From assembly GCA_900771345.1 (NCBI GenBank), contig CAAGNQ010000010.1:12786-76785 (forward strand): 64,000 nucleotides of DNA, read 5' to 3'. The position numbers and the translations under genes were made by a program. Under the pieces are notes generated by a model, which was not told where the DNA came from, did no database searches, and saw nothing but the letters and a program-made list of their open reading frames with translations. The stretch is from Clostridia bacterium (lineage in GTDB: Bacteria > Bacillota > Clostridia > Christensenellales > Borkfalkiaceae). Below, piece after piece: positions 55,667 through 64,000 of the stretch. The number at the start of each line of letters is the position of its first letter. Within the stretch, counting starts at the first letter, position 1.

Positions 55667-56281
55667 TTATTCTCCTTTTAAAACTAATTTACAAACCAAT
55701 TCCAAAGAGGCTGGCAAAATTTTCCATTCAGCCTCTTCCATAACTCTTTTTTGAAGTTTACTAGGCGTATCGCCTTGTTTAACTTTAACTGCCTTTTGCA
55801 TAATAATCTTCCCACCGTCAGGAATTTCATTCACAAAATGAACGGTTGCGCCCGTAACTTTAACGCCATATTCAAGCACTGCCTCGTGAACTTTAAGTCC
55901 GTAAAAGCCCTCGCCACAAAAACTAGGTATCAACGACGGGTGAACGTTGATTATCCTATCTTTATACTTATCGGTAAACCTTTTAGAAAGAATGCACATA
56001 AAGCCTGCGAGAACTATCACCTCGGCGTTTGACTTCTCTAACTCGCTAATCAGCCCGTCTTCAAACTGTTCTTGAGTTTTGCCCTTTCTTTCAACGACTG
56101 CAGTTTCAATATCGTTAGATTTGGCGCGCTCTAGCGCATAAGCGTTAGGATTGCTTGAGATAACCTTAACAAGTTTTCCACTCTTAAGTTCCCCGTCTGC
56201 CGAGAAATTAATTATTGCTTGAAGATTTGTGCCCCCACCCGATACTAATACTGCAACGTTAACCAATCTTTTCTTTAACAT
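55667..56281 (-). CDS. purN: Phosphoribosylglycinamide formyltransferase PurN
   Basis: A 204-aa 10-formyl-THF-dependent transferase making [16 protein letters not shown] (near residues 13-24), the catalytic asparagine and histidine in [24 protein letters not shown] (in parts, near 107-130) and [15 protein letters not shown] near 143 are intact. It overlaps purM by 7 bases. Confidence 0.96.
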   Translation of the reverse strand: MLKKRLVNVAVLVSGGGTNLQAIINFSADGELKSGKLVKVISSNPNAYALERAKSNDIETAVVERKGKTQEQFEDGLISELEKSNAEVIVLAGFMCILSKRFTDKYKDRIINVHPSLIPSFCGEGFYGLKVHEAVLEYGVKVTGATVHFVNEIPDGGKIIMQKAVKVKQGDTPSKLQKRVMEEAEWKILPASLELVCKLVLKGE

Positions 56282-57312
56282 AATTCTATCTTATTGTCTG
56301 ATGCAACTATCTCACCCATTACGTAAGCATTCTCACCGTTTGCTCTAAGTATTGAAATTGCCTTGTCTGCATCCTCTTTCTTAACAACAACGCTCATTCC
56401 AACGCCCATATTAAAGGTGTTGAACATATCTCTTTCTGAAATGTTCCCCGTTTTTGCCAAAAGGTCGAAAATAGGAAGAATTCTAACTGACGCTTTGTCA
56501 ATCCTAGCGCATAATCCGTTAGGAATACTTCTTGGAATATTTTCGTAGAAACCACCACCTGTGATATGCGAAATAGCCCTTACTTTTGTCTTGTTAACAA
56601 GCGCTAATATAGGCTTTGTGTAAATCTTAGTAGGTGTTAAAAGGGTTTCGCCGAGGCTCTTGCCACCGAGTGACTCAAGTGGAGTTTTAATATCTGCATT
56701 CTCTACGTCAAAAACCTTTCTAACGAGCGAAAAGCCGTTACTATGTACGCCACTTGAAGGAATGGCAATAACAACGTCTCCAACCTTCATCGTTTTGTTG
56801 TCCAAAATCTTCTTTTTATCAACAACGCCTACAGCAAAACCTGCTAGGTCATATTCGTCAACAGGATAAAATCCAGGCATTTCAGCAGTTTCACCACCAA
56901 TAAGCGCACAGCCCGATTGAACACAGCCCTCTGCCACACCTGAAACGATTGACGCAACACGTTCTGGAAGGTTTTTGCCTACTGCAATATAGTCAAGGAA
57001 GAAGAGTGGTTTTGCACCACAACAAATAACGTCGTTAACACACATTGCAACGCAGTCAATACCAACGGTATCGTGCTTGTCCATTAAGAATGCAAGCTTA
57101 AGTTTAGTACCAACCCCGTCAGTACCACTAACTAGCACTGGATTTTTAACCTTGCCGAGTGCAAAAAGTCCACCAAACCCACCGATATCCGAACAAACCC
57201 CGTCGGTCATCGTCCTTGCTATGTGGCTTTTCATAAGTTCAACTGCCTTGTAGCCTGCCGTAATATCAACCCCTGCCGCTTTGTAACTTTCACTAAAACT
57301 CTTTTCGTTCAT
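56275..57312 (-). CDS. purM: Phosphoribosylformylglycinamidine cyclo-ligase PurM
   Basis: A 345-aa AIR synthetase. The ATG at 57312 has a GGGAGAAG site; 13 in-frame upstream codons overlap the purF end. [20 protein letters not shown] near the N-terminus, [15 protein letters not shown] near 63, [19 protein letters not shown] near 92 and [13 protein letters not shown] near 255 are diagnostic. Follows purF closely. Confidence 0.97.
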   Translation of the reverse strand: MNEKSFSESYKAAGVDITAGYKAVELMKSHIARTMTDGVCSDIGGFGGLFALGKVKNPVLVSGTDGVGTKLKLAFLMDKHDTVGIDCVAMCVNDVICCGAKPLFFLDYIAVGKNLPERVASIVSGVAEGCVQSGCALIGGETAEMPGFYPVDEYDLAGFAVGVVDKKKILDNKTMKVGDVVIAIPSSGVHSNGFSLVRKVFDVENADIKTPLESLGGKSLGETLLTPTKIYTKPILALVNKTKVRAISHITGGGFYENIPRSIPNGLCARIDKASVRILPIFDLLAKTGNISERDMFNTFNMGVGMSVVVKKEDADKAISILRANGENAYVMGEIVASDNKIELC

Positions 57313-57325
57313 AATACTTCTCCCT

Positions 57326-58765
57326 TTAATGTCTTTTTGTTTTTTCTTCAATATTTATTTTATTTTCAAATTTATTTTCCGTAACGGTTGGAATTGCCGT
57401 GCTATACTTTCCGTCAAAACAAGCATAACAAAATCCGTTCTTTCCGTCACGAGTTGCAATCTTCTTTAAGTCCTCTAAATCAAGATAGCCTAGTGTATCA
57501 ACCCCTATTTGCTTTCTAATTTCTTCAATCGTATAATTATTTGCAATAAGCGCGTCACGGCTAGAGATATCCGTTCCGTAATAACAAGGATATAGGAATG
57601 GTGGCGAAGAAACCATAAAATGAATTTCCTTTGCTCCTGCCTCCCTCAAAAGATTGACTACCCTTCCACAAGTCGTTCCTCTAACGATTGAGTCGTCAAC
57701 CATAACGACTCTCATTCCCTTTACTACCGAACTTATAGGATTAAGTTTTTTTCTAACCTGGTCCTCTCTGTCCTTTTGGTCGGGGAATATAAAGGTTCTT
57801 CCGACGTATTTATTCTTCAAAAACCCTAATTCGTAAGGTATGCCAGACTCTCTAGCGTAACCGATTGCAGCATCGTTTCCTGAATCGGGAACACTTATAA
57901 CTACGTCAGCCTCGACAGGATATTTTTTAGCAAGATATCTTCCCATTTCAACCCTTGCCTCGTGAACTGAAACACCGTCTATAACCGAGTCAGGTCTTGC
58001 ATTATACACAAACTCGAATATACAAGAAGTCATTTTTTTGCTTTCTTGGCTTTTCATTGAACGCACGCCCATTGAGTCAATCACAATGAGTTCGCCAGGT
58101 TCAACGTCACGAATAAGTTTTGCATTAACGGCGTCGAGAGCAGCGCTTTCCGATGCAACGACGTAAGTTCCGTCTTCCGTCTGCCCGTAGCATAACGGTC
58201 TAAAGCCGTGAGGGTCGCGAACGGCAATAAGTTTTGTAGGCGACATAACTACTATGCAGTACGAGCCTTCAAACTTTTTTACTGCCTCAAATATCGAATG
58301 CTCAATAGACGGAGCAACTAACCTTTGCTTAATAATTTCATACGCTATTACCTCGCTATCTCCCGTCGAGTGAAAGATTGAGCCTTGAAGTTCAAGTTCT
58401 GTGCGAAGTTCGGTTTTATTGATTAAATTGCCGTTAAACCCTAATGCCAAACTACCTTTAACGTGGTTAACGACGAGTGGCTGGGCGTTTGCGATATTAA
58501 GCGTTCCTTTAGTTCCTGCTCTAACGTGCCCTATAGCAATTTTTCCGTTGCCTAGTCCTAAAAGTTTTTCTTTAGTAAACACGTCGCCAACAAGTCCCAT
58601 ATTTTTATAGGCAGTAAAAACTCCCCCGTCGTTAACGGCAATGCCACAACTGTCTTGCCCACGATGTTGAAGCGCGTATAGACCGTAATAGGTCATGCTT
58701 GCTACGTTTTTAATTGTTGGCGAAAAAACACCAAACACACCACATTCTTCGTGTATTTTTTGCAT
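57326..58765 (-). CDS. purF: Amidophosphoribosyltransferase PurF
   Basis: A 479-aa first enzyme of purine synthesis. The ATG at 58765 follows GGAGG; it gives [12 protein letters not shown], so a seven-residue propeptide is removed to expose the catalytic cysteine. The glutaminase half is followed by a PRPP-binding loop [13 protein letters not shown] near 352-364. Cysteines in [13 protein letters not shown] and CYACF match the Bacillus-type [4Fe-4S] PurF. Three hairpins in the purE-purF spacer may tune its level. Confidence 0.96.
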   Translation of the reverse strand: MQKIHEECGVFGVFSPTIKNVASMTYYGLYALQHRGQDSCGIAVNDGGVFTAYKNMGLVGDVFTKEKLLGLGNGKIAIGHVRAGTKGTLNIANAQPLVVNHVKGSLALGFNGNLINKTELRTELELQGSIFHSTGDSEVIAYEIIKQRLVAPSIEHSIFEAVKKFEGSYCIVVMSPTKLIAVRDPHGFRPLCYGQTEDGTYVVASESAALDAVNAKLIRDVEPGELIVIDSMGVRSMKSQESKKMTSCIFEFVYNARPDSVIDGVSVHEARVEMGRYLAKKYPVEADVVISVPDSGNDAAIGYARESGIPYELGFLKNKYVGRTFIFPDQKDREDQVRKKLNPISSVVKGMRVVMVDDSIVRGTTCGRVVNLLREAGAKEIHFMVSSPPFLYPCYYGTDISSRDALIANNYTIEEIRKQIGVDTLGYLDLEDLKKIATRDGKNGFCYACFDGKYSTAIPTVTENKFENKINIEEKTKRH

Positions 58766-58801
58766 AACTGTCCTCCGAATATTAATACACAATAAATACA
58801 G

Positions 58802-58887
58802 AAAAGTGAAGTTAAATTCCTTCACTTTTAAGTTCTAAAGAGCACATGTTTTGGCTCTTAAACACCCGTTCAGCAATTATTCTGAAC
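58802..58887 (-). promoter_or_regulatory. Three consecutive hairpins in the purE-purF spacer
   Basis: Reading leftward: GTTCAG / CTGAAC (58887-58868), AAGAGC / GCTCTT (58859-58838) and the 10-bp AAAAGTGAAG / CTTCACTTTT (58829-58802). The last ends in TTTTCTG and could be a weak attenuator or a processing site. No known riboswitch core is recognised here. Confidence 0.5.
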
Positions 58888-58890
58888 AAG

Positions 58891-59382
58891 TTAAATATAC
58901 TTTTTATTTATTTCCCTATCTTTTTCAAGAATTTTCTCTTTTTTATCAAGCCTTGCCTTTTCGAGCTTGTCCATAAGCGAAGAGTCTTCAACGGCAAGAA
59001 TCTGAATTGCTAAAAGCGCAGCGTTTTCAGCCCCGTCAATAGCAACCGTTGCAACCGGTATTCCTGCCGGCATTTGAACGGTAGAAAGCAAAGCGTCCAT
59101 TCCCTCTAGTGCACTTGCTTTTATAGGTATTCCTATAACTGGCAAGGTGGTATTTGCCGCAATAGCACCTGCAAGATGGGCTGCCTTTCCAGCGCAGGCA
59201 ATAATAACGCCTATGCCGTTCTTTCTAGCATTAACGGTAAACTCTCTTGCTTCAAGTGGAGTCCTATGTGCCGAAAAGATATGAACTTCGGTTTGAACGC
59301 CGTAACTTTTAAGCGTATCAATCGCCTTTTCAACAACTTTAAGGTCACTATCACTACCCATAATAACTGCAACTTTTTTCAT
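58891..59382 (-). CDS. purE: N5-carboxyaminoimidazole ribonucleotide mutase PurE
   Basis: A 163-aa enzyme of the PurE family. GSDSDLKVVEKAI near residues 9-21, SAHRTPLEA near 39 and AGKAAHLAG near 65-73 hold the CAIR site; the class I pattern MDALLSTVQMPAGIPVATVAI is visible near 94-114. Class I enzymes normally need PurK, which is not in this operon. It is the first gene behind the ZTP riboswitch, with a GGAGAGAG site. Confidence 0.93.
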   Translation of the reverse strand: MKKVAVIMGSDSDLKVVEKAIDTLKSYGVQTEVHIFSAHRTPLEAREFTVNARKNGIGVIIACAGKAAHLAGAIAANTTLPVIGIPIKASALEGMDALLSTVQMPAGIPVATVAIDGAENAALLAIQILAVEDSSLMDKLEKARLDKKEKILEKDREINKKYI

Positions 59383-59413
59383 AAGTTCTCTCTCCTAAAA
59401 GCCTAATAAATTT

Positions 59414-59443
59414 AAAAAGACAGTTTGAAAAAACCAAACTGCC
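59414..59443 (-). terminator. Terminator of the ZTP riboswitch
   Basis: A 9-bp stem (with one G-U) GGCAGUUUG / CAAACUGUC, loop of about 7, then UUUUU. The first arm shares GGC with the conserved GGGCA of the aptamer, so ligand binding should prevent its formation. Confidence 0.85.
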
Positions 59444-59514
59444 CAGACGGTCGACATACTCTTGTTTTTTACTTCATACAGGTACTCCTGATCATCCGTC
59501 AGTTGCAAAAAACA
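59440..59514 (-). promoter_or_regulatory. ZTP (pfl) riboswitch controlling the purine operon
   Basis: Reading leftward: P1 is UUGUUUUUU (59514-59506) with AAAAAACAA (59470-59462); AACUGACGGAUG matches the GACUGGCG core; a CAGG-AGUA-CCUG hairpin sits inside; the 3' part CCGUCUGGGCA is the hallmark of pfl RNAs, and GACGG/CCGUC gives the expected pseudoknot. ZTP riboswitches sense 5-aminoimidazole-4-carboxamide riboside triphosphate/monophosphate, which accumulates when 10-formyl-THF is short, and turn expression on. The downstream genes include both users (purN, purH) and the maker (fhs) of that cofactor. Confidence 0.92.
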
Positions 59515-59536
59515 ATTAAATTCAACTTATAAATTT

Positions 59537-59566
59537 AGTATAACATTTTAAGTAGAATTTTGTCAA
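59537..59566 (-). promoter_or_regulatory. Promoter of the purine operon
   Basis: Perfect TTGACA, an 18-base spacer and TATACT reading leftward, placing the start near 59530, just before the riboswitch. Confidence 0.82.
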
Positions 59567-59607
59567 ACGTTTTATACGAGGTTATATAAAGTTAACACTC
59601 TTTTTCA

Positions 59608-61050
59608 CTAACCTTTTTTCCATGTTCTAGGAGAAAATAAAATCAGCATTGGAAATATCTCTAACCTTCCTGCAAGCATTACGAAAGAGAGTAAAATTTT
59701 GGAAAAAGGCGAATAAAATGCAAAGTTACCCATAGGCCCTACTTTGCCTAGTCCCGGTCCAACGTTCCCTATACAAGCAATACTTGCCGTAAAGTTGGTA
59801 TATAGGCCGTTAAAATCAAGCGATAGGAGTAAGGTTGATAGCCCAACTATAATTACCCAGAAGATAAAATAAGTTCTAACTCCCCTTTCTACCTGTCTGT
59901 CAAGTGGTTGGTTTTCGTACTTAACAGTAGCGATTGCTCTAGGGTTAAGCATTGTTTTAATATCTTTCATCCCCGATTTTGACAAAACTATTAGCCTTGA
60001 AACTTTTATCCCACCACCAGTCGAGCCTGCCATAGCACCTATAACCGATAACAAAACTAAAACGCCCTTAGAATATGCTGGCCAAGTGTTAAAATCAGCA
60101 GTAGAAAAGCCGGTTGTTGAAATTATTGAAGAAACCTGAAAAATAGTATATCTAAGCGCCATGCCAAACTGCATTCCTGACGATAAAAGATTGAGCACAA
60201 TCGAAAAGATGGCAACAAATAAAATGATTGCAAACGTTCTTAATTCTTCATTTATAAGTGCTTTTTTAAAGTTTTTAATTAATATTAAGTAGTAAAGACT
60301 AAAGTTAATAGAAAAGATAAGCATAAATATAGCAATAACCATTTCTAGATAAACACTGTTATATGCAGCAATCGATAGATTTTTTATGCTAAATCCTCCT
60401 GTTCCGGCAACTGCAAAAGCGTGAACTATACTATCAAAAACGGGCATTCTCCCTAATAGGAGAAATACTATTAAAGTTAAGGTCAACGCCGTGTATATCA
60501 AATATAAAATTCTAGCCGTAACTTTAAGTTTGCTAACTAACTTCCCAACAGACGGTCCTGGCGATTCGGTCCTAAACACGTGCATTATCCCAGAGTCGTT
60601 TTCGGGCATAAACGCAAGCGCAAAAACTAGTATTCCCATGCCACCTATCCAGTGTGTAAATGAACGCCAAAAACTAGTACTGTGCTTTAAAATTTCAACG
60701 TCAACTAAAGCAGTGCTACCCGTTGTTGTGAACCCCGAAACCGTTTCAAAAAAAGCATCAACGTAGTTAGGAATATCCCCACTAATAACAAACGGCAAAG
60801 CTCCAAACAAGGATAAGAATATCCAAGCAAGCGCTACTATTATAAACCCTTCTTTTGCATAAATTTGCTTATCTCTAACCTTAATTTTTACAAGAGGAAA
60901 ACCTATTAAGAACAAAATTATCATAGGCAGTAAAAACGCAAGATAGGAGTTTTCTCTATATATAAAACTTATAGCCAAAGGAAAAACTAATAGTACTGAT
61001 TCAATCATTAGCATTTTCCCAAGCATATTAAAAATTACCCTATAATTCAT
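59608..61050 (-). CDS. trkH: Potassium uptake protein TrkH
   Basis: A 480-aa K+ transporter subunit with about ten membrane segments. The four selectivity-filter repeats are visible as VSGFTTTGST (near 124), VAGTGGFS (near 214), ISTTGFSTAD and CIGNVGPGLG (near 430). It lies 3 bases after trkA, the usual gene pair. No clear terminator is visible before the purine promoter. Confidence 0.95.
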   Translation of the reverse strand: MNYRVIFNMLGKMLMIESVLLVFPLAISFIYRENSYLAFLLPMIILFLIGFPLVKIKVRDKQIYAKEGFIIVALAWIFLSLFGALPFVISGDIPNYVDAFFETVSGFTTTGSTALVDVEILKHSTSFWRSFTHWIGGMGILVFALAFMPENDSGIMHVFRTESPGPSVGKLVSKLKVTARILYLIYTALTLTLIVFLLLGRMPVFDSIVHAFAVAGTGGFSIKNLSIAAYNSVYLEMVIAIFMLIFSINFSLYYLILIKNFKKALINEELRTFAIILFVAIFSIVLNLLSSGMQFGMALRYTIFQVSSIISTTGFSTADFNTWPAYSKGVLVLLSVIGAMAGSTGGGIKVSRLIVLSKSGMKDIKTMLNPRAIATVKYENQPLDRQVERGVRTYFIFWVIIVGLSTLLLSLDFNGLYTNFTASIACIGNVGPGLGKVGPMGNFAFYSPFSKILLSFVMLAGRLEIFPMLILFSPRTWKKG

Positions 61051-61053
61051 AAC

Positions 61054-62406
61054 TTATCCTATAATCTGTGATAATGCCGTAAGGTTATTGAGTGAGGTCA
61101 CAATTATCACTCTATCCCCTCTTTTAAGAACCGTTTCGCCACTAGGCAATATAAATTGTTCCTTTCTAACGATGCCCCCTAGTAGCGCATTTTTGTTTAT
61201 TTTTAAGTTCTTTATCGGTTGGTCAGTTTTATCAAAATCCTCGCCAACGGTAAACTCTAACGCCTCAACTTTTTCGTGGATTTTATATAAATTGTTTATC
61301 CCACTCTGCGCTATAGTTTGCTTTGCCCTAACCGACCGTATAATATGATTTGCTATAGCGTCCTTCGGCGAAACAACCGTATCAAGCCCTAAGGTTTTTG
61401 CCATATTAAATAGATTGTTTCTGGTGATTTTTGTAATAACTTTTCCAATATTTTTCTCTTTTGCAAATAGTGAAAGTATAATATTCTGCTCATCTATTCC
61501 CGTAAGGCAAACGCAAGCGTCACTATTTGAAAATCCCTCCTCGATTAGCGCCTCTTGCTCGGTTGCATCAAGTAGAAGAACGGTAGCGTCGGGTAATTCT
61601 TTAGATAATTCTATTGCCCTATCCCTGTCTTTTTCAACAATCTTTACACCAACACCACCTTTAAGCAGTTTTTGGGATAAATAATAAGCAATCTTTCCCC
61701 CACCGATAATGAACACCGACTTTGCACGTGACTTATATATCTTAAGTTTTTTAGTAAATACGATTATTTCCGACTCTGCGCCTATAATTCGAACAGAATC
61801 GCCACTCTTTAACACAAAATCGCCACGAGGAATAAAAATCTCCTCACCCCTTTTAACCATTCCAAACAAAATCTTATTGCCGTAGTCTTTAGAAATTTCC
61901 ATTAAAGATTTCCCTGCAATAGGATTGCCGTCCAGAACATCAAACTCAACCATTCTCGCTCTGCCATCGGCAAAATTCTCTATATTCTTGGCTGATGGGA
62001 ATTTTAAAATTTCCTCGATTTCTTCTGCAGCACGAAGTTCAGGGTTAAAGAAATTATCAACGCCGAGTTCTTCTCTAACGTTTTCCATTCCCCTAAAATA
62101 TTCAGGGTCTCTAACGCGCGCAATCGTGTGCTTCGCGCCAAGTTTTCTTGCAAGAACGCAAGATAAAATATTTGCTTCGTCACGCGAAGTGCAAGCAATA
62201 ACAAAATCTGCATTCTCAATCTCTGCATTGTTAAAAGCACCTTTTTCCAAGCCGTTTCCTACTATGCCTTGAACGTCATAACGATTAACAATATAATTAA
62301 CCCTTTCCTGATTAATATCTATAACTAAAACGTCATGCTTTTCCTTAATAAAGTTTGCGACAAGCGTTTCGCCAACCTTGCCAACACCTATAATAATTAT
62401 TTTCAT
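61054..62406 (-). CDS. trkA: Trk potassium transporter regulatory subunit TrkA
   Basis: A 450-aa cytoplasmic protein with two RCK units. The first Rossmann loop is IIGVGKVGETL (residues 4-14), followed by VIDINQERVN and CTSRDEANILSCVLARK; the second is IIGGGKIAYYLS near 231, with VCLTGIDEQNIIL near 300. RCK_C domains follow each. It gates TrkH in response to NAD(H) or nucleotides. Its start is driven by a consensus promoter. Confidence 0.95.
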   Translation of the reverse strand: MKIIIIGVGKVGETLVANFIKEKHDVLVIDINQERVNYIVNRYDVQGIVGNGLEKGAFNNAEIENADFVIACTSRDEANILSCVLARKLGAKHTIARVRDPEYFRGMENVREELGVDNFFNPELRAAEEIEEILKFPSAKNIENFADGRARMVEFDVLDGNPIAGKSLMEISKDYGNKILFGMVKRGEEIFIPRGDFVLKSGDSVRIIGAESEIIVFTKKLKIYKSRAKSVFIIGGGKIAYYLSQKLLKGGVGVKIVEKDRDRAIELSKELPDATVLLLDATEQEALIEEGFSNSDACVCLTGIDEQNIILSLFAKEKNIGKVITKITRNNLFNMAKTLGLDTVVSPKDAIANHIIRSVRAKQTIAQSGINNLYKIHEKVEALEFTVGEDFDKTDQPIKNLKINKNALLGGIVRKEQFILPSGETVLKRGDRVIIVTSLNNLTALSQIIG

Positions 62407-62437
62407 TTCCTTTTACTCTTTAATTTTTTATATAGTG

Positions 62438-62466
62438 ATTATAGCACACTGCGTTTTTTATGTCAA
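62438..62466 (-). promoter_or_regulatory. Consensus promoter of trkA-trkH
   Basis: Perfect TTGACA, 17-base spacer and perfect TATAAT reading leftward, about 30 bases before the trkA ATG. Confidence 0.88.
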
Positions 62467-62542
62467 ACGCTTAAAAAACTTTTCAATTTGCGTAGTTTTT
62501 GTTTTATATTTTGCACTTTTACCCATACTACTATTCAAGGTT

Positions 62543-63415
62543 ATGTTAAAAGTTTTTAAGTTCAATTTTTTGAAAATTTTATCGGTATGCATCTTAATTG
62601 CCTGCTTATTATTTGGTATTACTCCTCATAACAGCAAGGCTTTTGCTATGCCTTTTTATCAATTAAATCCAAAGGAACTAACTCTTCGTTCAGAATTTTT
62701 TACTTCTTTCCCCCTATCCTCAAACGAGCGAAAACATAATATTAAACTTGCCTCAAAGGCGCTTGACAATACGTTTGTTGACGTAAACGGAGAGTTTTCT
62801 TTTAATCGCGTTGTGGGTGAAAGAACGGCAAAAAGAGGGTATAAAAATGCTAAAATTATATATAATGGGGAGTTTGTTGATGGAATCGGTGGTGGCGTTT
62901 GTCAGGTTTCCACCACGCTATATAACGCCGTTTTGCTCGCAGGACTTGAAATTATTGAGTATCACCCTCACAGCCTTTCCGTTAGTTACGTAGCACCGTC
63001 TTTTGATGCTATGGTCAATTCAAACACTGCTGATTTAAGGTTTAGGAATAATACTGATAATCCTATAATTATAAAAACGCTTGCTGATAATAATAAGATT
63101 ATAATTCAGATTTACGGCGAAAGCCTAAATGTAAAATACATTAGAAAAAGCGTACTAATTGAAGAAATCCCACCTTTAGAGGATAAAATTATTGACGACC
63201 AAAATCTCGAATACGAAGATTTATACGAAGACGAGTTTCAAAGAGTAAGTTATGGCAAAAAAGGACTAATTAGCGAGGGATATTTAGTAGTTGTTGACGG
63301 CGAGAAGATAAGTGAGGTAAAAAAAATACGCTCGGATAAATATTTACCAACAGCAGGGCAAATAATCAAAGGGCAAAAAAAACGAGAACAAATAAGCAAA
63401 ATTCTTACCGAATAA
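62543..63415 (+). CDS. VanW-domain (YoaR-like) exported protein
   Basis: A 290-aa protein. The start chosen is the ATG at 62543 (MLKVFKFNFLKILSV), which gives a clean signal peptide with AFA near residue 35; the open frame continues 55 codons upstream but overlaps trkA and its promoter. The VanW domain is at about residues 58-175: NGEFSFNRVVGERTAKRGY, GIGGGVCQVSTTLYNAVLLAGL (in parts) and YHPHSLSVSYVAPSFDAMV. A lysine-rich C-terminal part ends in a G5-like segment (KISEVKKIRSDKYLPTAGQI). VanW-type proteins act at the cell wall; the exact role is unknown. Confidence 0.85.
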   Translation: MLKVFKFNFLKILSVCILIACLLFGITPHNSKAFAMPFYQLNPKELTLRSEFFTSFPLSSNERKHNIKLASKALDNTFVDVNGEFSFNRVVGERTAKRGYKNAKIIYNGEFVDGIGGGVCQVSTTLYNAVLLAGLEIIEYHPHSLSVSYVAPSFDAMVNSNTADLRFRNNTDNPIIIKTLADNNKIIIQIYGESLNVKYIRKSVLIEEIPPLEDKIIDDQNLEYEDLYEDEFQRVSYGKKGLISEGYLVVVDGEKISEVKKIRSDKYLPTAGQIIKGQKKREQISKILTE

Positions 63416-63464
63416 AAAATTAGTAATTAAATAAAAGAAAAATTTTCAAAAGACAGAAAAAACT

Positions 63465-63493
63465 TTGACAAATACTAAATTTTATGATAACAT
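63465..63493 (+). promoter_or_regulatory. Promoter of the tRNA-Ser gene
   Basis: Perfect TTGACA, 17-base spacer and TAACAT, ending about 33 bases before the tRNA. Confidence 0.7.
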
Positions 63494-63526
63494 AACATAG
63501 CAAAATAAAAAAGAAGTAAAAAAAAC

Positions 63527-63618
63527 GGAGAAATACCCAAGAGGCCGAAGGGGCTCCCCTGCTAAGGGAGTAGTGTGTGATAAGCGCAGCGAGGGTTCAA
63601 ATCCCTCTTTCTCCGCCA
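63527..63618 (+). tRNA. tRNA-Ser (anticodon GCU)
   Basis: A 92-base tRNA with a long variable arm as expected for serine. The acceptor stem is GGAGAAA / TTTCTCC, the anticodon stem-loop CTCCC-CTGCTAA-GGGAG gives anticodon GCT at 63561-63563 (reads AGC and AGU), the T-loop is GTTCAAATC, and CCA is encoded at 63616-63618. The recombinase gene on the other strand ends inside this gene's T arm. Confidence 0.96.
63597..63618. mobile_element. Probable attachment core (tRNA-Ser 3' end) at the edge of an integrated element
   Basis: The end of the tRNA (T arm to CCA) doubles as the end of the recombinase frame. The element itself would extend rightward out of the window; the second att copy cannot be seen, so the boundary is an inference. 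Confidence 0.5.
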
Positions 63619-64000
63619 AGAGCAACTCGTTTGAACTTTTTACGTTCAGACGAGTTTTCTTTTATTTCTTCTATGTTTTTGCCATTTTCAATTTCCTTTA
63701 ACTGCTTTTTATTAAGGCGTTTAGTTTCTCTATCATTTGAATTATAGAGAATAATAACCTTGTCATCATATAAAATAACACGATTTATGAACGAGTTAAA
63801 GAACTCGTTTTTTTCTTCGTCTTTTTCGTATTTCATATAAGCAAAGTAGGTTAAAAACTTCTTAACTTCATTAGGTTGTAGTGGTTTAACTTGTCTTGCT
63901 TCTTCAACGGCTATCTTGTTTTCAAGGTCGGCTTGGTTTGCTTCAAGATTTAGCAAGCGGTCTTTTGTCGTCTTTGTAAAGATGCCGTTTTCTATTGCCG
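63597..64000 (-). CDS. Serine recombinase (resolvase/integrase), C-terminal part, partial
   Basis: At least 133 residues are visible; the start is beyond the window, since the frame stays open to base 64000 (the visible part begins AIENGIFTKTTKDRLLNLE). The sequence matches the coiled-coil C-terminal region of large serine recombinases: LEANQADLENKIAVEEARQ (near residues 18-36 of the visible part), FLTYFAYMKYEKDEEKNEFFNSFINRVILYDDKVIILYN and a basic tail. The last residues (LGGERGI) and the TGA are encoded by the 3' end of tRNA-Ser. This is typical of an integrated element whose integrase faces its attachment site. Confidence 0.8.
   Translation of the reverse strand, partial: AIENGIFTKTTKDRLLNLEANQADLENKIAVEEARQVKPLQPNEVKKFLTYFAYMKYEKDEEKNEFFNSFINRVILYDDKVIILYNSNDRETKRLNKKQLKEIENGKNIEEIKENSSERKKFKRVALGGERGI
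63624..63665 (+). terminator. Terminator of tRNA-Ser, inside the recombinase coding sequence
   Basis: A 13-bp stem AACTCGTTTGAAC / GTTCAGACGAGTT with one G-T pair and a 7-base loop, then TTCTTTTATTT. It lies within the antisense recombinase frame, so the same DNA serves both. Confidence 0.85.

Noticed and set aside
62378..62542. N-terminal extension of the VanW-domain protein by 55 residues
   Set aside because: It would overlap the start of trkA and its consensus promoter and lacks a ribosome site; the start at 62543 gives a normal signal peptide.
1..64000. CRISPR arrays, rRNA genes, insertion sequences
   Set aside because: No regular direct repeats, rRNA segments or transposase frames were found on reading both strands; the only mobile-element gene is the partial recombinase at the right end.

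Overview
The window is chromosomal DNA of a low-GC Gram-positive anaerobe, most likely a member of Clostridia (Bacillota). Evidence is the Rnf operon in clostridial order (C-D-G-E-A-B), the Bacillota-type block rnc-smc-ftsY-ylxM-ffh-rpsP-khpA-rimM-trmD, sepF, spoVG, hslO, a VanW-domain protein, strong AGGAGG-type ribosome binding sites, and TTGACA/TATAAT promoters followed by hairpin/U-run terminators. Genus or species cannot be read from the sequence. Nearly all of it is ordinary, tightly packed core genome; the accessory DNA begins at the right edge.

Layout. (1) 1-3845, + strand: end of rnfC, then rnfD, rnfG, rnfE, rnfA, rnfB, closed by a bidirectional terminator. (2) 3905-36914, - strand: a 33-kb run of housekeeping genes. 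In transcription order it holds a DUF624-like membrane protein, hslO, a TPR protein and a helical-repeat protein, a 40-aa ORF, a GNAT-like protein, asnS-plsX-rnc-smc-ftsY, then (from a consensus promoter) ylxM-ffh-rpsP-khpA-rimM-trmD-rbgA-rnhB-yraN, rplS, and comM-dprA-topA-trmFO-hslV-hslU-hisS-rseC-glyA-asnA-tcdA-yfcE. (3) 37134-40838, + strand: asd-dapA-dapB (diaminopimelate/lysine) followed by yggS-sepF. (4) 40901-44799, - strand: murC, an L-lactate/malate dehydrogenase, and an ion-transporter-superfamily permease behind a candidate yybP-ykoY (manganese) riboswitch. (5) 44935-46894, + strand: spoVG, trmO, a structured RNA cassette with its own promoter and a UUCG-loop terminator, and a small lipoprotein. 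(6) 47068-59382, - strand: a purine operon purE-purF-purM-purN-purO-purH(AICARFT only)-purD-purL-fhs, controlled at its head by a ZTP (pfl) riboswitch. (7) 59608-62406: trkA-trkH potassium uptake; then vanW (+). (8) 63527-64000: tRNA-Ser(GCU), with a serine recombinase gene ending inside its 3' end, which looks like the attachment boundary of an integrated element lying to the right.

How the genes work together. The purine operon is coherent: the riboswitch senses ZTP/AICAR-phosphate, the alarm for 10-formyl-tetrahydrofolate shortage; purN and the AICAR formyltransferase consume that cofactor, and fhs at the operon end makes it from formate. IMP closure is done by an archaeal-type PurO instead of the usual PurH N-terminal domain. 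The points most worth follow-up are the candidate Mn riboswitch in front of a permease that is not one of the classic Mn exporters, the uncharacterised RNA at 46154-46369, the serine recombinase/tRNA junction, and the promoter-terminator overlap between ftsY and ylxM.
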